DNA of 64,000 nucleotides from Symsagittifera roscoffensis (Eukaryota > Xenacoelomorpha > Acoela > Convolutidae). The position numbers were made by a program, and so were the translations under genes. Below, piece by piece: positions 9,602 to 18,462 of this stretch. Each line of letters opens with the position of its first letter. The stretch's first letter is position 1. The stretch covers positions 16,305,613-16,369,612 of the forward strand of contig NC_087071.1 in assembly GCF_963678635.1 (NCBI RefSeq), in the 5' to 3' direction. The notes below the pieces were generated by a model, which had not been told where the DNA came from, searched no databases, and saw nothing but the letters and a program-made list of their open reading frames with translations.

Positions 9602-10387
9602 TCATCTCGCACTCTTCGCCTTGGAGGTACTGCATCCTGAAGTACTAGATACGGCAAACTGTCTCAACAGTTCCTCTTCATCATCGGAGCTAATCACAAT
9701 CTCCTCCCAAGCCTTCAGCTGCTCGTAGGATCGCATCCATTCGCTTTGCTCTTGCAACCTCTTTGCTTGGTTGGGTAGTGCCTTCACCCTAGATTCCCGG
9801 TTCAAACAAAAGGAGTTGTGCAGGCTCAAGCTCACGTTCTTCGCCAGGTCCTCCTCTAGTATCGATTCCCTCGCCTTGGTATTGTCTCTAGACATTTTAC
9901 CCACTCTCTTCCATCCTGTCGTGATTGCATTACGATGGGTTAACAGGGGTCTCTTGAAAGCTTCCGGCCCAATCTCGGCCTGGAACTGTCGATACTCCTT
10001 TCGATGTTTTCTCATGTGATCTTTCGTTGACATGTACAACCAGGACGTCAGCGTCGCCCGAAACCATGGGAAGTACCTCAAACGGCTCCAGACATGTCTG
10101 ACTTCCGTTGGTATGGCGAATACCTTGCACGCAGTCTCAAACAACTCGAGTCTCCTACTGTAGTCTATCGCGTATATTGACTCTGCCGTTGGCGTCCCCG
10201 CTTCCCGATACTTCGTTATATTCTCTTCTATCCATCTCAGAGCCAAGATCGTACTCACTACCAAGATCGTCACCTTCTGTCGGTGATCCGGTATCCGATC
10301 GACCGAATTTCTTCCATATCCCACACCAGGCAAAGGTTCTTGTGATCTGGATACCACACCGTTTGTGCCAAACAGTGGCATGGGCAT
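9602..10387 (-). CDS. Accessory ORF G, unknown function (261 codons)
   Basis: Last ORF of the element. I do not recognise a family. It is basic in the middle (DHMRKHRKEYRQF) with many aromatic residues, and ends in an acidic patch (ISSDDEEELL) and a Ser-rich tail. It overlaps ORF F by 118 bp in the -1 frame, and the plausible-looking part of the protein starts inside that overlap. G may therefore be the C-terminal part of a longer E-F-G product rather than an independent protein. Confidence 0.6.
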   Translation of the reverse strand: MPMPLFGTNGVVSRSQEPLPGVGYGRNSVDRIPDHRQKVTILVVSTILALRWIEENITKYREAGTPTAESIYAIDYSRRLELFETACKVFAIPTEVRHVWSRLRYFPWFRATLTSWLYMSTKDHMRKHRKEYRQFQAEIGPEAFKRPLLTHRNAITTGWKRVGKMSRDNTKARESILEEDLAKNVSLSLHNSFCLNRESRVKALPNQAKRLQEQSEWMRSYEQLKAWEEIVISSDDEEELLRQFAVSSTSGCSTSKAKSAR

Positions 10388-10914
10388 TCTCCATGGGTGA
10401 TCTCAATGCTCCTGAGGTTACGCTCCCCCGAGGCTTCCAAGAGAGGCTCAAGCTCTATCATTTTCTCATGCATCGTGTCATTATCTTCCATGTTTGGAGC
10501 ACCTCCCACAGGTTTTCCGATCACGTTTTGTCTCTCGTGATCGCTTGTGTTCTCTCTCTCCAACTTCAAAAGTTCTTCTCCCCAGATTTCACTCAAGTCA
10601 TCTCTCAATTCTTTCGGTACTGTCCCTCTGATTTTTCTCAACAACTTGTGCGAGTGATGCGATATCCGAGCCAACCTCACACACTTGGGCACTGAGAAGG
10701 CTTTGTCCACCAGTACTCTCTGGCTGGATGCTTCCACCATCGCCATGTGCAGTGGGTAGTGGCTTCCGCACAAGTTGGCCATCATTGACCCTATCAGGGA
10801 TTTTGCGTTCAATGGCAGGCCATAAGCTTCGCTCATGGGAACCCCATTTCCGCCTCGAGACCAACCTTCCAGCTCCGGATGTGTTTTTGAGTCACCTGCA
10901 ACACCCCAGGCCAT
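10270..10914 (-). CDS. Accessory ORF F, unknown function (214 codons)
   Basis: Overlaps the end of ORF E by 82 bp and the start of ORF G by 118 bp, each time one step back in frame. No family recognised. Towards the C-terminus it has a Cys/His cluster (HGECPCHCLAQ, then DHKNLC) that could bind zinc. It has charged helical stretches (LSEIWGEELLKLEREN) before that. Its frame continues the style of E and G (high Glu/Arg/Leu), which fits one original reading frame broken by two single-base steps, or programmed frameshifting. Confidence 0.6.
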   Translation of the reverse strand: MAWGVAGDSKTHPELEGWSRGGNGVPMSEAYGLPLNAKSLIGSMMANLCGSHYPLHMAMVEASSQRVLVDKAFSVPKCVRLARISHHSHKLLRKIRGTVPKELRDDLSEIWGEELLKLERENTSDHERQNVIGKPVGGAPNMEDNDTMHEKMIELEPLLEASGERNLRSIEITHGECPCHCLAQTVWYPDHKNLCLVWDMEEIRSIGYRITDRR

Positions 10915-12110
10915 GATTCTACGCTCAACGCCGTCACTAAATGGTGTTCAGACTCTAGTCTTTCCAGTGACTGCAGACTACACATTCTCGAGAAGAATCC
11001 GAGAGCTGTTGCTATGTTCACCGTAGTTCTCGCGTAACACTCCGCTACTATTTGCACTTCACTTTTCTTCCTTTCTGTTATGTCTTCGAACCAAGTGACC
11101 AGGTCTTCTTTTTGAAATGACAGTATTCTAACGCATGACCGTCCATCGCAGGTGTGCTCTCCGTTTCCACACGTCGAATCCAGACAGCTACCCGGCTCCA
11201 ATTTCTTTGCTGACCCGGGATTACTAATCTTTTCGCTTGGCTCTTGCATCTGAGGTGAAATTAGCTTATGCAGCACACTCAACTTTGCCAGATCTTCATC
11301 TTCCGTTGGTGCTAACCTCACTCGCTCGGTGGTTTCCTCGATCAGACTCGCGTGGGGATGTGGACACCAGGAGGGTCTTAATAGCTTCCATACCACTCCC
11401 AAGTTCGTGGTTAACAAGCCATTTCCATCGCCCATGTTCACTTCAACTCTCTTGTTTGAACGCGGTATGCTCACCACCTCTGGTGTTTTCTCAAGAATCA
11501 GGCCCAGGTTCGGCCCCTCTTTTTCCACCGCGTCTATTTCCATTATTCTTTCTGTCCAAAACTTCAGTAGCTCCGCTACCTCATGGTTCCTGTGGGCGCC
11601 TCCAGCTTCCGAGTCTAAGAAGGGGTTGTAGGCCATTCCCATCACTCCAGACACATATTGGTATTCCCCCTTCTCACTGATTCTCGAGTACTGCTCTGAC
11701 GAGGCCAGGTTACGGTGAACATCATGTTCTTCTTCGAACTTTTTATTATAAAACCTCCGTACCTCGTCTAGCTTCCTATGGTTCTCTAGGGATAGTCTGG
11801 AACCCTCCTCCTTTTCTATTCCTGTGCTCTGATACACGTTCAGGATGACCGTTGAGACTCTTTTTTCCATGGTTTTGCTTGCGCTTGCTCTCTGTTGGCA
11901 TGCCAGGATGGTGCTATCAGACATCATCGACATTATCCATCTCAAGAAACACGTGGCATCCTTTCTTCTGGCCAGGCTCAAGCCTGAGTTGTCCCTGGCT
12001 ACGTGTTGCATCAGTGCCTGATACATCTCTAGCTTCTTGCTTCCCAACTTCAGCCTGTCATACGAGGTCAGTGTTTCCAACTCTATCCCCACCAGACTCC
12101 AGGTGAACAT
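10833..12110 (-). CDS. Accessory ORF E, unknown function (425 codons)
   Basis: Starts with ATG directly touching the TAA stop of ORF D (TAAATG at 12113-12108) and in the same frame, so it could be made by stop-codon readthrough or by reinitiation. No family recognised. It is largely helical in character, with a Cys-rich segment (SCLDSTCGNGEHTCDGRSC) in the second half that looks like a possible metal-binding or disulfide-bonded loop. It ends in an overlap with ORF F. Confidence 0.65.
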   Translation of the reverse strand: MFTWSLVGIELETLTSYDRLKLGSKKLEMYQALMQHVARDNSGLSLARRKDATCFLRWIMSMMSDSTILACQQRASASKTMEKRVSTVILNVYQSTGIEKEEGSRLSLENHRKLDEVRRFYNKKFEEEHDVHRNLASSEQYSRISEKGEYQYVSGVMGMAYNPFLDSEAGGAHRNHEVAELLKFWTERIMEIDAVEKEGPNLGLILEKTPEVVSIPRSNKRVEVNMGDGNGLLTTNLGVVWKLLRPSWCPHPHASLIEETTERVRLAPTEDEDLAKLSVLHKLISPQMQEPSEKISNPGSAKKLEPGSCLDSTCGNGEHTCDGRSCVRILSFQKEDLVTWFEDITERKKSEVQIVAECYARTTVNIATALGFFSRMCSLQSLERLESEHHLVTALSVESWPGVLQVTQKHIRSWKVGLEAEMGFP

Positions 12111-14639
12111 TTATTGTCCTGCAGTTCTAACGAAGGGATTCGCCATTAATGGTGGTGCTGACGAGGGTGTCCTCATTGCTTCTTCAAAATGATCCTTCAA
12201 CAAACTCTGCCAGGACCTCTTCAGATGATTTGCCATTTCTATTCTATTAACCTCGGCCTTTTGCTGGGTGGCCCAATTACGTCGCTTGCGAGCTACTCCA
12301 CTGTCCAACTTCTTCCAGCAGTCCTCCATTTCTTTCAATGTTTCAAGAGCCACCCACCACGTCCGGGAGGTGTTCCTCGTCTTGTTCCTTTCCAATGGAT
12401 CACTTGTCACTCGCTTGCCCGTGGCCTGGTGTGCCTTCGAGATCCATTCTTTGCCGACATCTACTTCCCATGTCTGTCCGTTCGTTGAACCTCTCTTCAC
12501 GTTTATCTTTTGAGGCTTGAAGTCTTCCTCCGATGTCGAACTGGTGGAAACCTCTATTTCCCTCTCTACTTCAAGTGGTCTTCTGAGCTCCGAGCTGCTC
12601 TTGTAGGCCGCCGTCTTGCATCTAGCCAAAACCATGGGCGCCGTCTCTCTCAAGTTTCCTTCCGAAACAGCATCCACTGAAGGACTACCCAATCCTTCCA
12701 CTTCTCTCTTCCTCTTGCGAGTCTTCACATCTCTACTTGAGGGTGTTGTGGCTACCATCACTGATTCGACCTCTCCATCCACTCCTTCCAACTCTTGCCT
12801 TCCCCCTGCTCGAGCCTTAAGGATATTAGTACTTTTAATCATATTACTAGTCCCAACCTTATCAACCATTTTATCTACAGTTTTTTGTCTCCGAGTAGAG
12901 CTGTCCTCACATTTTTCTTCTCTAGTCTTCGATCGTGAATTCCTCAGCTCTACCAGCTTGCTCAGTAGCTCTTTTCTCGCCTTCTCATCCAGGCCCGTTC
13001 CTATCAGAAGCGGTTCTCCAAATCTTACGACTGTGTCCCACAGTTCCTCCTTGAATTTGTCCAGCGTCGTATCGCTGCCCACTTCTTGATTGAATTCTTC
13101 CAAGAACTCCTGCCAAGCATCGTCCTTCAGTGATCCCAGGAATATGTCCCTGTTCCCTTCGAAAGTGTTCTTTTCCCTTTCCTCCGAGCTCAAGAGTATC
13201 ATCCCCATATTGAAGGTCTCACTTGCCAATGGCAATTCCAGATCCTTCCGGGGAGACGGAATCAGGGGTGGTGTGGCAGTATCTGCCCAATTCTCCTCGC
13301 TCAAGTCTTTCAACAGCTCTTGAGTGGTGAGCTCCTCCCCTGATGGCCCTGGTTCAGGCGTATTCCCCACTTCCATGTCTTCACCGGCTTCACTGAGAGT
13401 TTCATCCATACTCTCTTCTTCTGACTCATGTCTCCTTCTCTCGAGAATTTTCTTAAATCGGTCCTCGACGGGTCCGCTCCTCTTGTCTCCAGGTGTGTCC
13501 ACGGACAGTGGTGATGGTGTCGTAGGATCCAGCTTTTTGTATTCCGTCAGTGCTACATGCAGTTGACCTGCTGCATCTAGTTCTGTTCCTTCCTGTCTTA
13601 TTTCCACCTGTTCCAAGCCATAGGGCGCCTTATATTTTCTCGTGGCAAATTTCATGTCGTCCACCAGTGCGACGTGCCCCTCCATCACGATCATTCTGCC
13701 ATCATCCCATATGGGTAACATGCTCTCAAGTCCCTCCTTCTCTAGAGTTCTCAAGACCTTCCGCACCTCATACCCTGGGGGCTGCGAACCTCTACTCTTT
13801 TTCGCTTGCGTCGTCCACGAATTTACCTTCATCTCGCTGGTATGGAAGTAGATCGCCGCCGTGTAGCCAATGAACAGGGGGTCCCAGCCATCAGTGAAAT
13901 CCTTCTGCATTTCCTCCGTCGTCATCCTTGCCATTATGGAGGGAACTACCAAGGGACTATTCATTCCTAAGGTCATCCTCCTGACTATTGGGAACTCAGG
14001 CATGGTGGCTGGGAGGATTTCTTTCTCCATTATGGTCTCCAGCTCCCTCTTCACCAGTGCGAAGCACTCCTTCCAGGCAGGAATTCTCAAGATTTCTCGT
14101 CCGTCCGCCGTCAATGGGTTCAAGTTCCAGAATTTGGGATACATTTCGATGGGACCCTCTCGCTTGCCTCCCATTCTACATTGCATTTGCCCCCTGAAGT
14201 TGTACACTATTAGCTCGGCATCTTTCACCTTTCCAAAGAGTACCGTGTTGCTCATTCGCCCTCTGAGCACCTCCTGCTGACACCAATTTAACGCCGTCCC
14301 ATCCAGTATACTGATAAGGCTCAAGTGCGTTACAGAGTGACGATACGTTGTCACCAGGGGGTCTGGGAACGCGTACGTCACTGCTGGACCATAAATGCAG
14401 GTCACCACCTCCTCTAGGCCCCGGATTATCCCCATTGGGTCCGACCTCATTGCCAGGCATAGGTCCGTCAGCAGAGGCATCCCTCTGTTCGTCTTCTTCC
14501 ATTCTTCTCTCGAAGTTGGATTCTCATCTTCACCCGTCATGTGCCGATTTTGCATCATGAGGTATTGTACTAACAACGTCTTCAACCCTGCGGCACACTT
14601 GTAGGAGCTGGATTCAATGCTCGTGTGGACTCTCCCCAT
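12111..14639 (-). CDS. Accessory ORF D, unknown function (842 codons)
   Basis: Begins 12 bp after the stop of ORF C and in the same frame, so C and D may be one protein interrupted by a single UGA. No known domain recognised. The first 400 residues look like a folded region (many W, Y, F). From about residue 400 to 700 it is low-complexity and charged (ESEEESMDETLSEAGED, KTRKRKREVEG). The last 120 residues are basic with several Trp. The charged tail could bind nucleic acid, but that is a guess. It lacks a signal peptide and membrane segments, so it is not an ordinary env protein. Confidence 0.7.
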   Translation of the reverse strand: MGRVHTSIESSSYKCAAGLKTLLVQYLMMQNRHMTGEDENPTSREEWKKTNRGMPLLTDLCLAMRSDPMGIIRGLEEVVTCIYGPAVTYAFPDPLVTTYRHSVTHLSLISILDGTALNWCQQEVLRGRMSNTVLFGKVKDAELIVYNFRGQMQCRMGGKREGPIEMYPKFWNLNPLTADGREILRIPAWKECFALVKRELETIMEKEILPATMPEFPIVRRMTLGMNSPLVVPSIMARMTTEEMQKDFTDGWDPLFIGYTAAIYFHTSEMKVNSWTTQAKKSRGSQPPGYEVRKVLRTLEKEGLESMLPIWDDGRMIVMEGHVALVDDMKFATRKYKAPYGLEQVEIRQEGTELDAAGQLHVALTEYKKLDPTTPSPLSVDTPGDKRSGPVEDRFKKILERRRHESEEESMDETLSEAGEDMEVGNTPEPGPSGEELTTQELLKDLSEENWADTATPPLIPSPRKDLELPLASETFNMGMILLSSEEREKNTFEGNRDIFLGSLKDDAWQEFLEEFNQEVGSDTTLDKFKEELWDTVVRFGEPLLIGTGLDEKARKELLSKLVELRNSRSKTREEKCEDSSTRRQKTVDKMVDKVGTSNMIKSTNILKARAGGRQELEGVDGEVESVMVATTPSSRDVKTRKRKREVEGLGSPSVDAVSEGNLRETAPMVLARCKTAAYKSSSELRRPLEVEREIEVSTSSTSEEDFKPQKINVKRGSTNGQTWEVDVGKEWISKAHQATGKRVTSDPLERNKTRNTSRTWWVALETLKEMEDCWKKLDSGVARKRRNWATQQKAEVNRIEMANHLKRSWQSLLKDHFEEAMRTPSSAPPLMANPFVRTAGQ

Positions 14640-14651
14640 AGACAGAGGCTC

Positions 14652-16823
14652 TCAATATTCCATTAATCGATGAAACGACACCAATTCCCCATGGGTCAAG
14701 AGCACTAGTGCCAGGTACCCATCAACTCGAAGTGTCTCCACTCCCCGACCAAACATGTATGCTGGGCCCATGTTGAACAAGTATCTGGGGTAGACCAAAT
14801 ACAGGGCCAAGAGCAGGCTGATGGGCATGCCCAGTATCTCCTGCGCGAAGGCTCCAAAGATAGTCGCCGTGGTATCGAATATTCCTGCCAAGAATTCCTT
14901 CTCCCAGCAAGGACTCAAGAACTTGAGAATCTCGTAATCCCTCCGAGTCTTCAATTCGCCTTTGGCGTGCTCTCTCCAGAACCCTCCAATCGTCACTTCA
15001 TTGGCGGCCGAGACAAATCTAGCCACCGTCATGTCTCTTACTTCGGCCAGCTCCAGTTGCTTCTCTAGAAAACTCCAGACTTGTTTCACGAGGAGTGGTG
15101 CTCCCTCCCTTGTCTTATTCGTGGCGTTCTCCAGCCTTGGTGTCAAAAATGGCCACCAGCCATTCTCTTGAGTCAAACGATATTTCATCGATCCTAATTG
15201 CTTTTCCGTCTCGGCCACATTTCTTCTCTCGTTACTGGGACCTCTAGACTTGCTGGTGGAGTTTGTGATCTTCACATCCATACTCCGAAACCACAGGCTG
15301 GCCGTTAATTTGCTTATCGCCGGGTGATCGTCCCCGATGACTGGGCTGAACTTGAGTTGCCTGGCAAAGTTCGATATCTCTAGCAAGAGCACCTCGTCTA
15401 ATACGATCAGGATGTCGGCTAGTCCATAAAAGCCCCTCAGTGCATGAGATATGTCCGCCCATGCCGCCGCCAATTCTGACTTGCGAAGCCTCAGGTTCAA
15501 TGGCTCCAACTCCCGATTGGGGGCTGCCATTAGAATCCGCCATTCATTCCCTTCTGCTATCAGGATCAAGACCGCGTACACGAACTGTAGGGCGGGTGGC
15601 ATATTCGTGTATCCAGGGGATGTGGTAAACACCACCTTCGTCTTGGACCCGAATCTCGAGACAACATTCTCTTGCACTTCATTCATCGCCGCAAACAACG
15701 CTTGAATGGCTTCCCATATCTTCCTCGATGTCGGAATTTCATCGCCCTTTAGTTGCTCAAGAAGTCCCATCGCGTGCAGGTGATCATTCATCCCTGCAAA
15801 CAACAGCAGCTCAGGTTCACAGGGCATCTCCGACTTTATTGCCACTACCAGAGTTAACATCTGATTTAATTCAGCTCCTGGCAAAGAGTATATCAAAGTA
15901 TCCGGCCAGAACAACTTGGGAGACGTTCCTTCGAAATCTGATCCCGCCACAATGACTACTCTCGCAGCAGCTGGATCTGCTCTATCATAAACTGCCAGGG
16001 TTTTGGCCAGCTGGGTACTCCCACAGGGCTTCCCGTACCTGGGATCTTCCGCCAATTTCGAGCCTTCGTAAGCGGCATCTGGCAATCCCGTTCCTCCCGG
16101 ATTGAGTAGCTTGTCTACCACCTTCAACTGTGCCGGGGTTGCCAACCTGATCCTGGCGATGCTAGTTCGGTGCTTGGGAGGTTCTGCTATAAGTCCAGGA
16201 CTCCCCAGCAGCTTGAGAGGTCTGTAGTTAATGGGTCCCATGATCGCTTTTGTGGGAATTCCAGTCAGGTCTGTGGTCTCCATCAACTTCGCTCTCGAGA
16301 AGTGCGCCTCATGAGCTTTCAACCAGTCCACGCAATGATGCCTGTTCAAATCCTCGTGTGACACTCGTTCGATCCCCAGGGTTTCCGCCAATTCTTGCCT
16401 GCATTCCAAACTCTCTAGATCCAGTTCTTTCACCTTCTCAGGATATCTCAAGCGAGCGGTCTCCATAGACTTATTTTCCCGTTTGCTCTCTGCCACTACC
16501 ACTGAGGATATCGCCGAGCTTGGAGGTGTTGATGACGTCACCTCCTCAGACTCCATTGGCGTGGCACTCTGCAATCTGGTCTGGCTGCTCCTTGAACTGT
16601 CTCTAGTGTCAACTCTCGGTCCCAAGCGACCAGACAAGGCCCTTGAGGCAAGGAATGGTGGGTTCGGAGGTGGTCCTAATGTGAATTGGGCTGTCTCTAG
16701 CAGATCCGCCTCCAGCGCATTTATGTGTTCTTGGAAGACGTCGTTTAGCCACTCTGCTCCCCTCGGTCTATCAAAATGGATTCCATCACTGGAGGTGTCT
16801 TCAGGGAATCCCTCTTTCTCCAT
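14652..16823 (-). CDS. Accessory ORF C: end of SGNH hydrolase domain plus a second SGNH-like domain (723 codons)
   Basis: The N-terminus carries DGIHF followed by RGAEWLNDVF (residues about 12-30), the catalytic Asp-His block V of SGNH/GDSL hydrolases, whose earlier blocks lie in ORFs A and B. After a Ser/Thr-rich linker comes a second region with the same layout: a strand ending VAGSDF (about 288), LPGAEL (about 308), FAGMNDHL (about 342) and GDDHPAI (about 496). These resemble blocks I, II, III and V, but the nucleophile motif reads GSDF instead of GDSL, so this copy may be inactive. A hydrophobic stretch near the end (ISLLLALYLVYP) could touch a membrane. Ends at UGA; ORF D follows in frame. 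Confidence 0.72.
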   Translation of the reverse strand: MEKEGFPEDTSSDGIHFDRPRGAEWLNDVFQEHINALEADLLETAQFTLGPPPNPPFLASRALSGRLGPRVDTRDSSRSSQTRLQSATPMESEEVTSSTPPSSAISSVVVAESKRENKSMETARLRYPEKVKELDLESLECRQELAETLGIERVSHEDLNRHHCVDWLKAHEAHFSRAKLMETTDLTGIPTKAIMGPINYRPLKLLGSPGLIAEPPKHRTSIARIRLATPAQLKVVDKLLNPGGTGLPDAAYEGSKLAEDPRYGKPCGSTQLAKTLAVYDRADPAAARVVIVAGSDFEGTSPKLFWPDTLIYSLPGAELNQMLTLVVAIKSEMPCEPELLLFAGMNDHLHAMGLLEQLKGDEIPTSRKIWEAIQALFAAMNEVQENVVSRFGSKTKVVFTTSPGYTNMPPALQFVYAVLILIAEGNEWRILMAAPNRELEPLNLRLRKSELAAAWADISHALRGFYGLADILIVLDEVLLLEISNFARQLKFSPVIGDDHPAISKLTASLWFRSMDVKITNSTSKSRGPSNERRNVAETEKQLGSMKYRLTQENGWWPFLTPRLENATNKTREGAPLLVKQVWSFLEKQLELAEVRDMTVARFVSAANEVTIGGFWREHAKGELKTRRDYEILKFLSPCWEKEFLAGIFDTTATIFGAFAQEILGMPISLLLALYLVYPRYLFNMGPAYMFGRGVETLRVDGYLALVLLTHGELVSFHRLMEY

Positions 16824-17107
16824 GCGCTCTGCACGTCCAACAGTCTGACAGGGAGCACACTCTTCCGGTGGATGCCTCTTATCACCTTGTTTAGGTTCCG
16901 CACCTTCTCGTTCATCTCCAAGGCGTGCTGATCAAACATCATGTTGTAGGGGACAGTACATATCGTCAACAGGATGGGGTCCATCTGAATCCTCAGTTCC
17001 TCAAGAAGGCAGCTCACCTTATCGTGCAGCCTTGTTATTTTCCTCGCTTCACCCCTTGATACATCGTTGGTCCCGACCATCAGGGTCACCGTGTATACTT
17101 TGGTCAT
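16745..17107 (-). CDS. Accessory ORF B: central part of SGNH hydrolase domain (120 codons)
   Basis: Starts at an ATG that overlaps the stop of ORF A (ATGA at 17107-17104). It carries VTLMVGTNDVS at residues 8-18, the block III GTND motif of SGNH hydrolases (Asn of the oxyanion hole), followed by LLTICTVPYN and NEKVRNLN, which fit the following strand and helix of that fold. Block I (GDSL) is in ORF A and block V (DGIHF) in ORF C, each reached by a -1 step. As a separate 120-residue protein it would be only a domain fragment, so a frameshifted fusion, or a single-base deletion in this copy or assembly, is likely. Confidence 0.72.
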   Translation of the reverse strand: MTKVYTVTLMVGTNDVSRGEARKITRLHDKVSCLLEELRIQMDPILLTICTVPYNMMFDQHALEMNEKVRNLNKVIRGIHRKSVLPVRLLDVQSAWRKRDSLKTPPVMESILIDRGEQSG

Positions 17108-18462
17108 CCCAGCATGTCAAGCGTTGCCAACATCTGTGGCGTGGCAGCTCCAGCGAAACTCAAGATTCCCATCTGCCAGTGCGATCGGATCCGGGTCAAC
17201 ACCCGCACCAGGCTGTCCCCTACGATTAGATGAACCGCACCTTCTGGTACCCGGGGTGGCGCCAAGTACTGCACCCAGGCCGCATCATGAAAGCAGTCTC
17301 TCCTAGCTTTCTGCTCCGTACTCCAGTCCAGCCGATTGTGCCTGTGGTACCTCCCCTCTCTATTCTTCTTATAACTCAAGATCACGACACTCCTAACCGG
17401 CTGTTCCCTCCACGTCGGGGGAAGCTCCGGTCTTGCCGAACTCTCACGACTCTTTTGTCGCAATCTCTCGCCCAGTTCTCTCAGACGCGATGAGCCGCCG
17501 CTCACCTGAATGTCACTCGAGGTCGAGGTTGGGGTATATCCCGGCAGCTCCACATCCATCAGTGGGCGTATGGGTTGCGTCTCTAGGCTACGCAAGGAAG
17601 ACGTTGCGTCATTCGGTATCCAAACTTCCAACCCTTCACTCATGTGTTCTCGGGCCTCGCGGTCAAGGTTGAACCGTGCTCTTGCTCTGGGGGCTTCATC
17701 CACCTCCATACGTGACTCTGGCCTCGAGCTGGTGACCACTCGCTCCTTCGGCCTGGCTCCCTTCTGTGCATCAAGCTCGCGTTGTCGTTGTTCTATTCTG
17801 TCCAATTCCGACCTCAGTTGATCACGATTTGCGGCGTTCTCCCGCACCCTTAACTCCTGTTGATGTTCAGCTTTTTGTATCTCAAGCAACCTCAGAGCCT
17901 GGTCTCGCTCGTTGACCGCCTGGTCCCTTTCCAGCTGAACCTTCTCCCGATCCAGCTTTGCCTGATCCCGATCGAGGTTCGCCTTATTCCTTTCCTTCTG
18001 CGTCTTCTCGAGCTCTTTCTTTAGAACACCTAGATCCGGATATGCCTCGGTCGTCTGTTGCGTTCGTGACATCGATGGCACCCTACTCGAGCTCTGGCTT
18101 GTGGATCTTACTGTTGGCCTAGTCGGTAGCGGGAATTCCCCTGCGCCATATTCGGTATTGTTATTCAGGCCAGGATTCCTTGCCAAGTCAAAACCCCTTA
18201 CTCCTCCATCCACATTCCAAGACAACCATCTGGTCTGTTCTTGGTTCGATATTCCCTCGGTGGTGTAGCCGATCATCAAGACAGCCTCCGTTGCAGACTC
18301 CCTGCACTCACCCTGGTCCTCCAACTGGAGGATGGCATTCAGCATCACCGCCATTCTCTCGTCTATTTGGGTGTAGTCCAAGTCCCTCAGGCGTCTGTAC
18401 AGCTCATCAAGAGTGGGCTTCTTCAGGGCCGCGGGCACGGATTTCCATAATCGGTCTGCCAT
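17104..18462 (-). CDS. Accessory ORF A: coiled-coil protein ending in the start of an SGNH/GDSL hydrolase domain (452 codons)
   Basis: First ORF after gag-pol, ATG at 18462. Residues about 150-240 form a long, very regular charged coiled coil built of repeated QLERDQ/NERDQ-type units, followed by a disordered Ser/Arg-rich stretch. The last 60 residues contain VGDSLVRVL (about 413-421), block I of SGNH hydrolases with the nucleophilic Ser, then FAGAATPQML, the block II-like turn. The domain continues in ORF B. Related esterase domains are known in ORF1 of CR1-like non-LTR elements; in an LTR element downstream of pol the arrangement is unusual. It may be expressed from a spliced RNA, as an acceptor-like site lies upstream. 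Confidence 0.75.
   Translation of the reverse strand: MADRLWKSVPAALKKPTLDELYRRLRDLDYTQIDERMAVMLNAILQLEDQGECRESATEAVLMIGYTTEGISNQEQTRWLSWNVDGGVRGFDLARNPGLNNNTEYGAGEFPLPTRPTVRSTSQSSSRVPSMSRTQQTTEAYPDLGVLKKELEKTQKERNKANLDRDQAKLDREKVQLERDQAVNERDQALRLLEIQKAEHQQELRVRENAANRDQLRSELDRIEQRQRELDAQKGARPKERVVTSSRPESRMEVDEAPRARARFNLDREAREHMSEGLEVWIPNDATSSLRSLETQPIRPLMDVELPGYTPTSTSSDIQVSGGSSRLRELGERLRQKSRESSARPELPPTWREQPVRSVVILSYKKNREGRYHRHNRLDWSTEQKARRDCFHDAAWVQYLAPPRVPEGAVHLIVGDSLVRVLTRIRSHWQMGILSFAGAATPQMLATLDMLG

Noticed and set aside
12189-16848. Many plus-strand open frames over the accessory ORFs
   Set aside because: Shadows of the minus-strand ORFs; the minus frames are far longer and carry recognisable SGNH motifs.
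10833-18462. env gene of a retrovirus-like element
   Set aside because: No signal peptide, furin-type site, fusion peptide or terminal membrane anchor seen in ORFs A-E; SGNH motifs instead.
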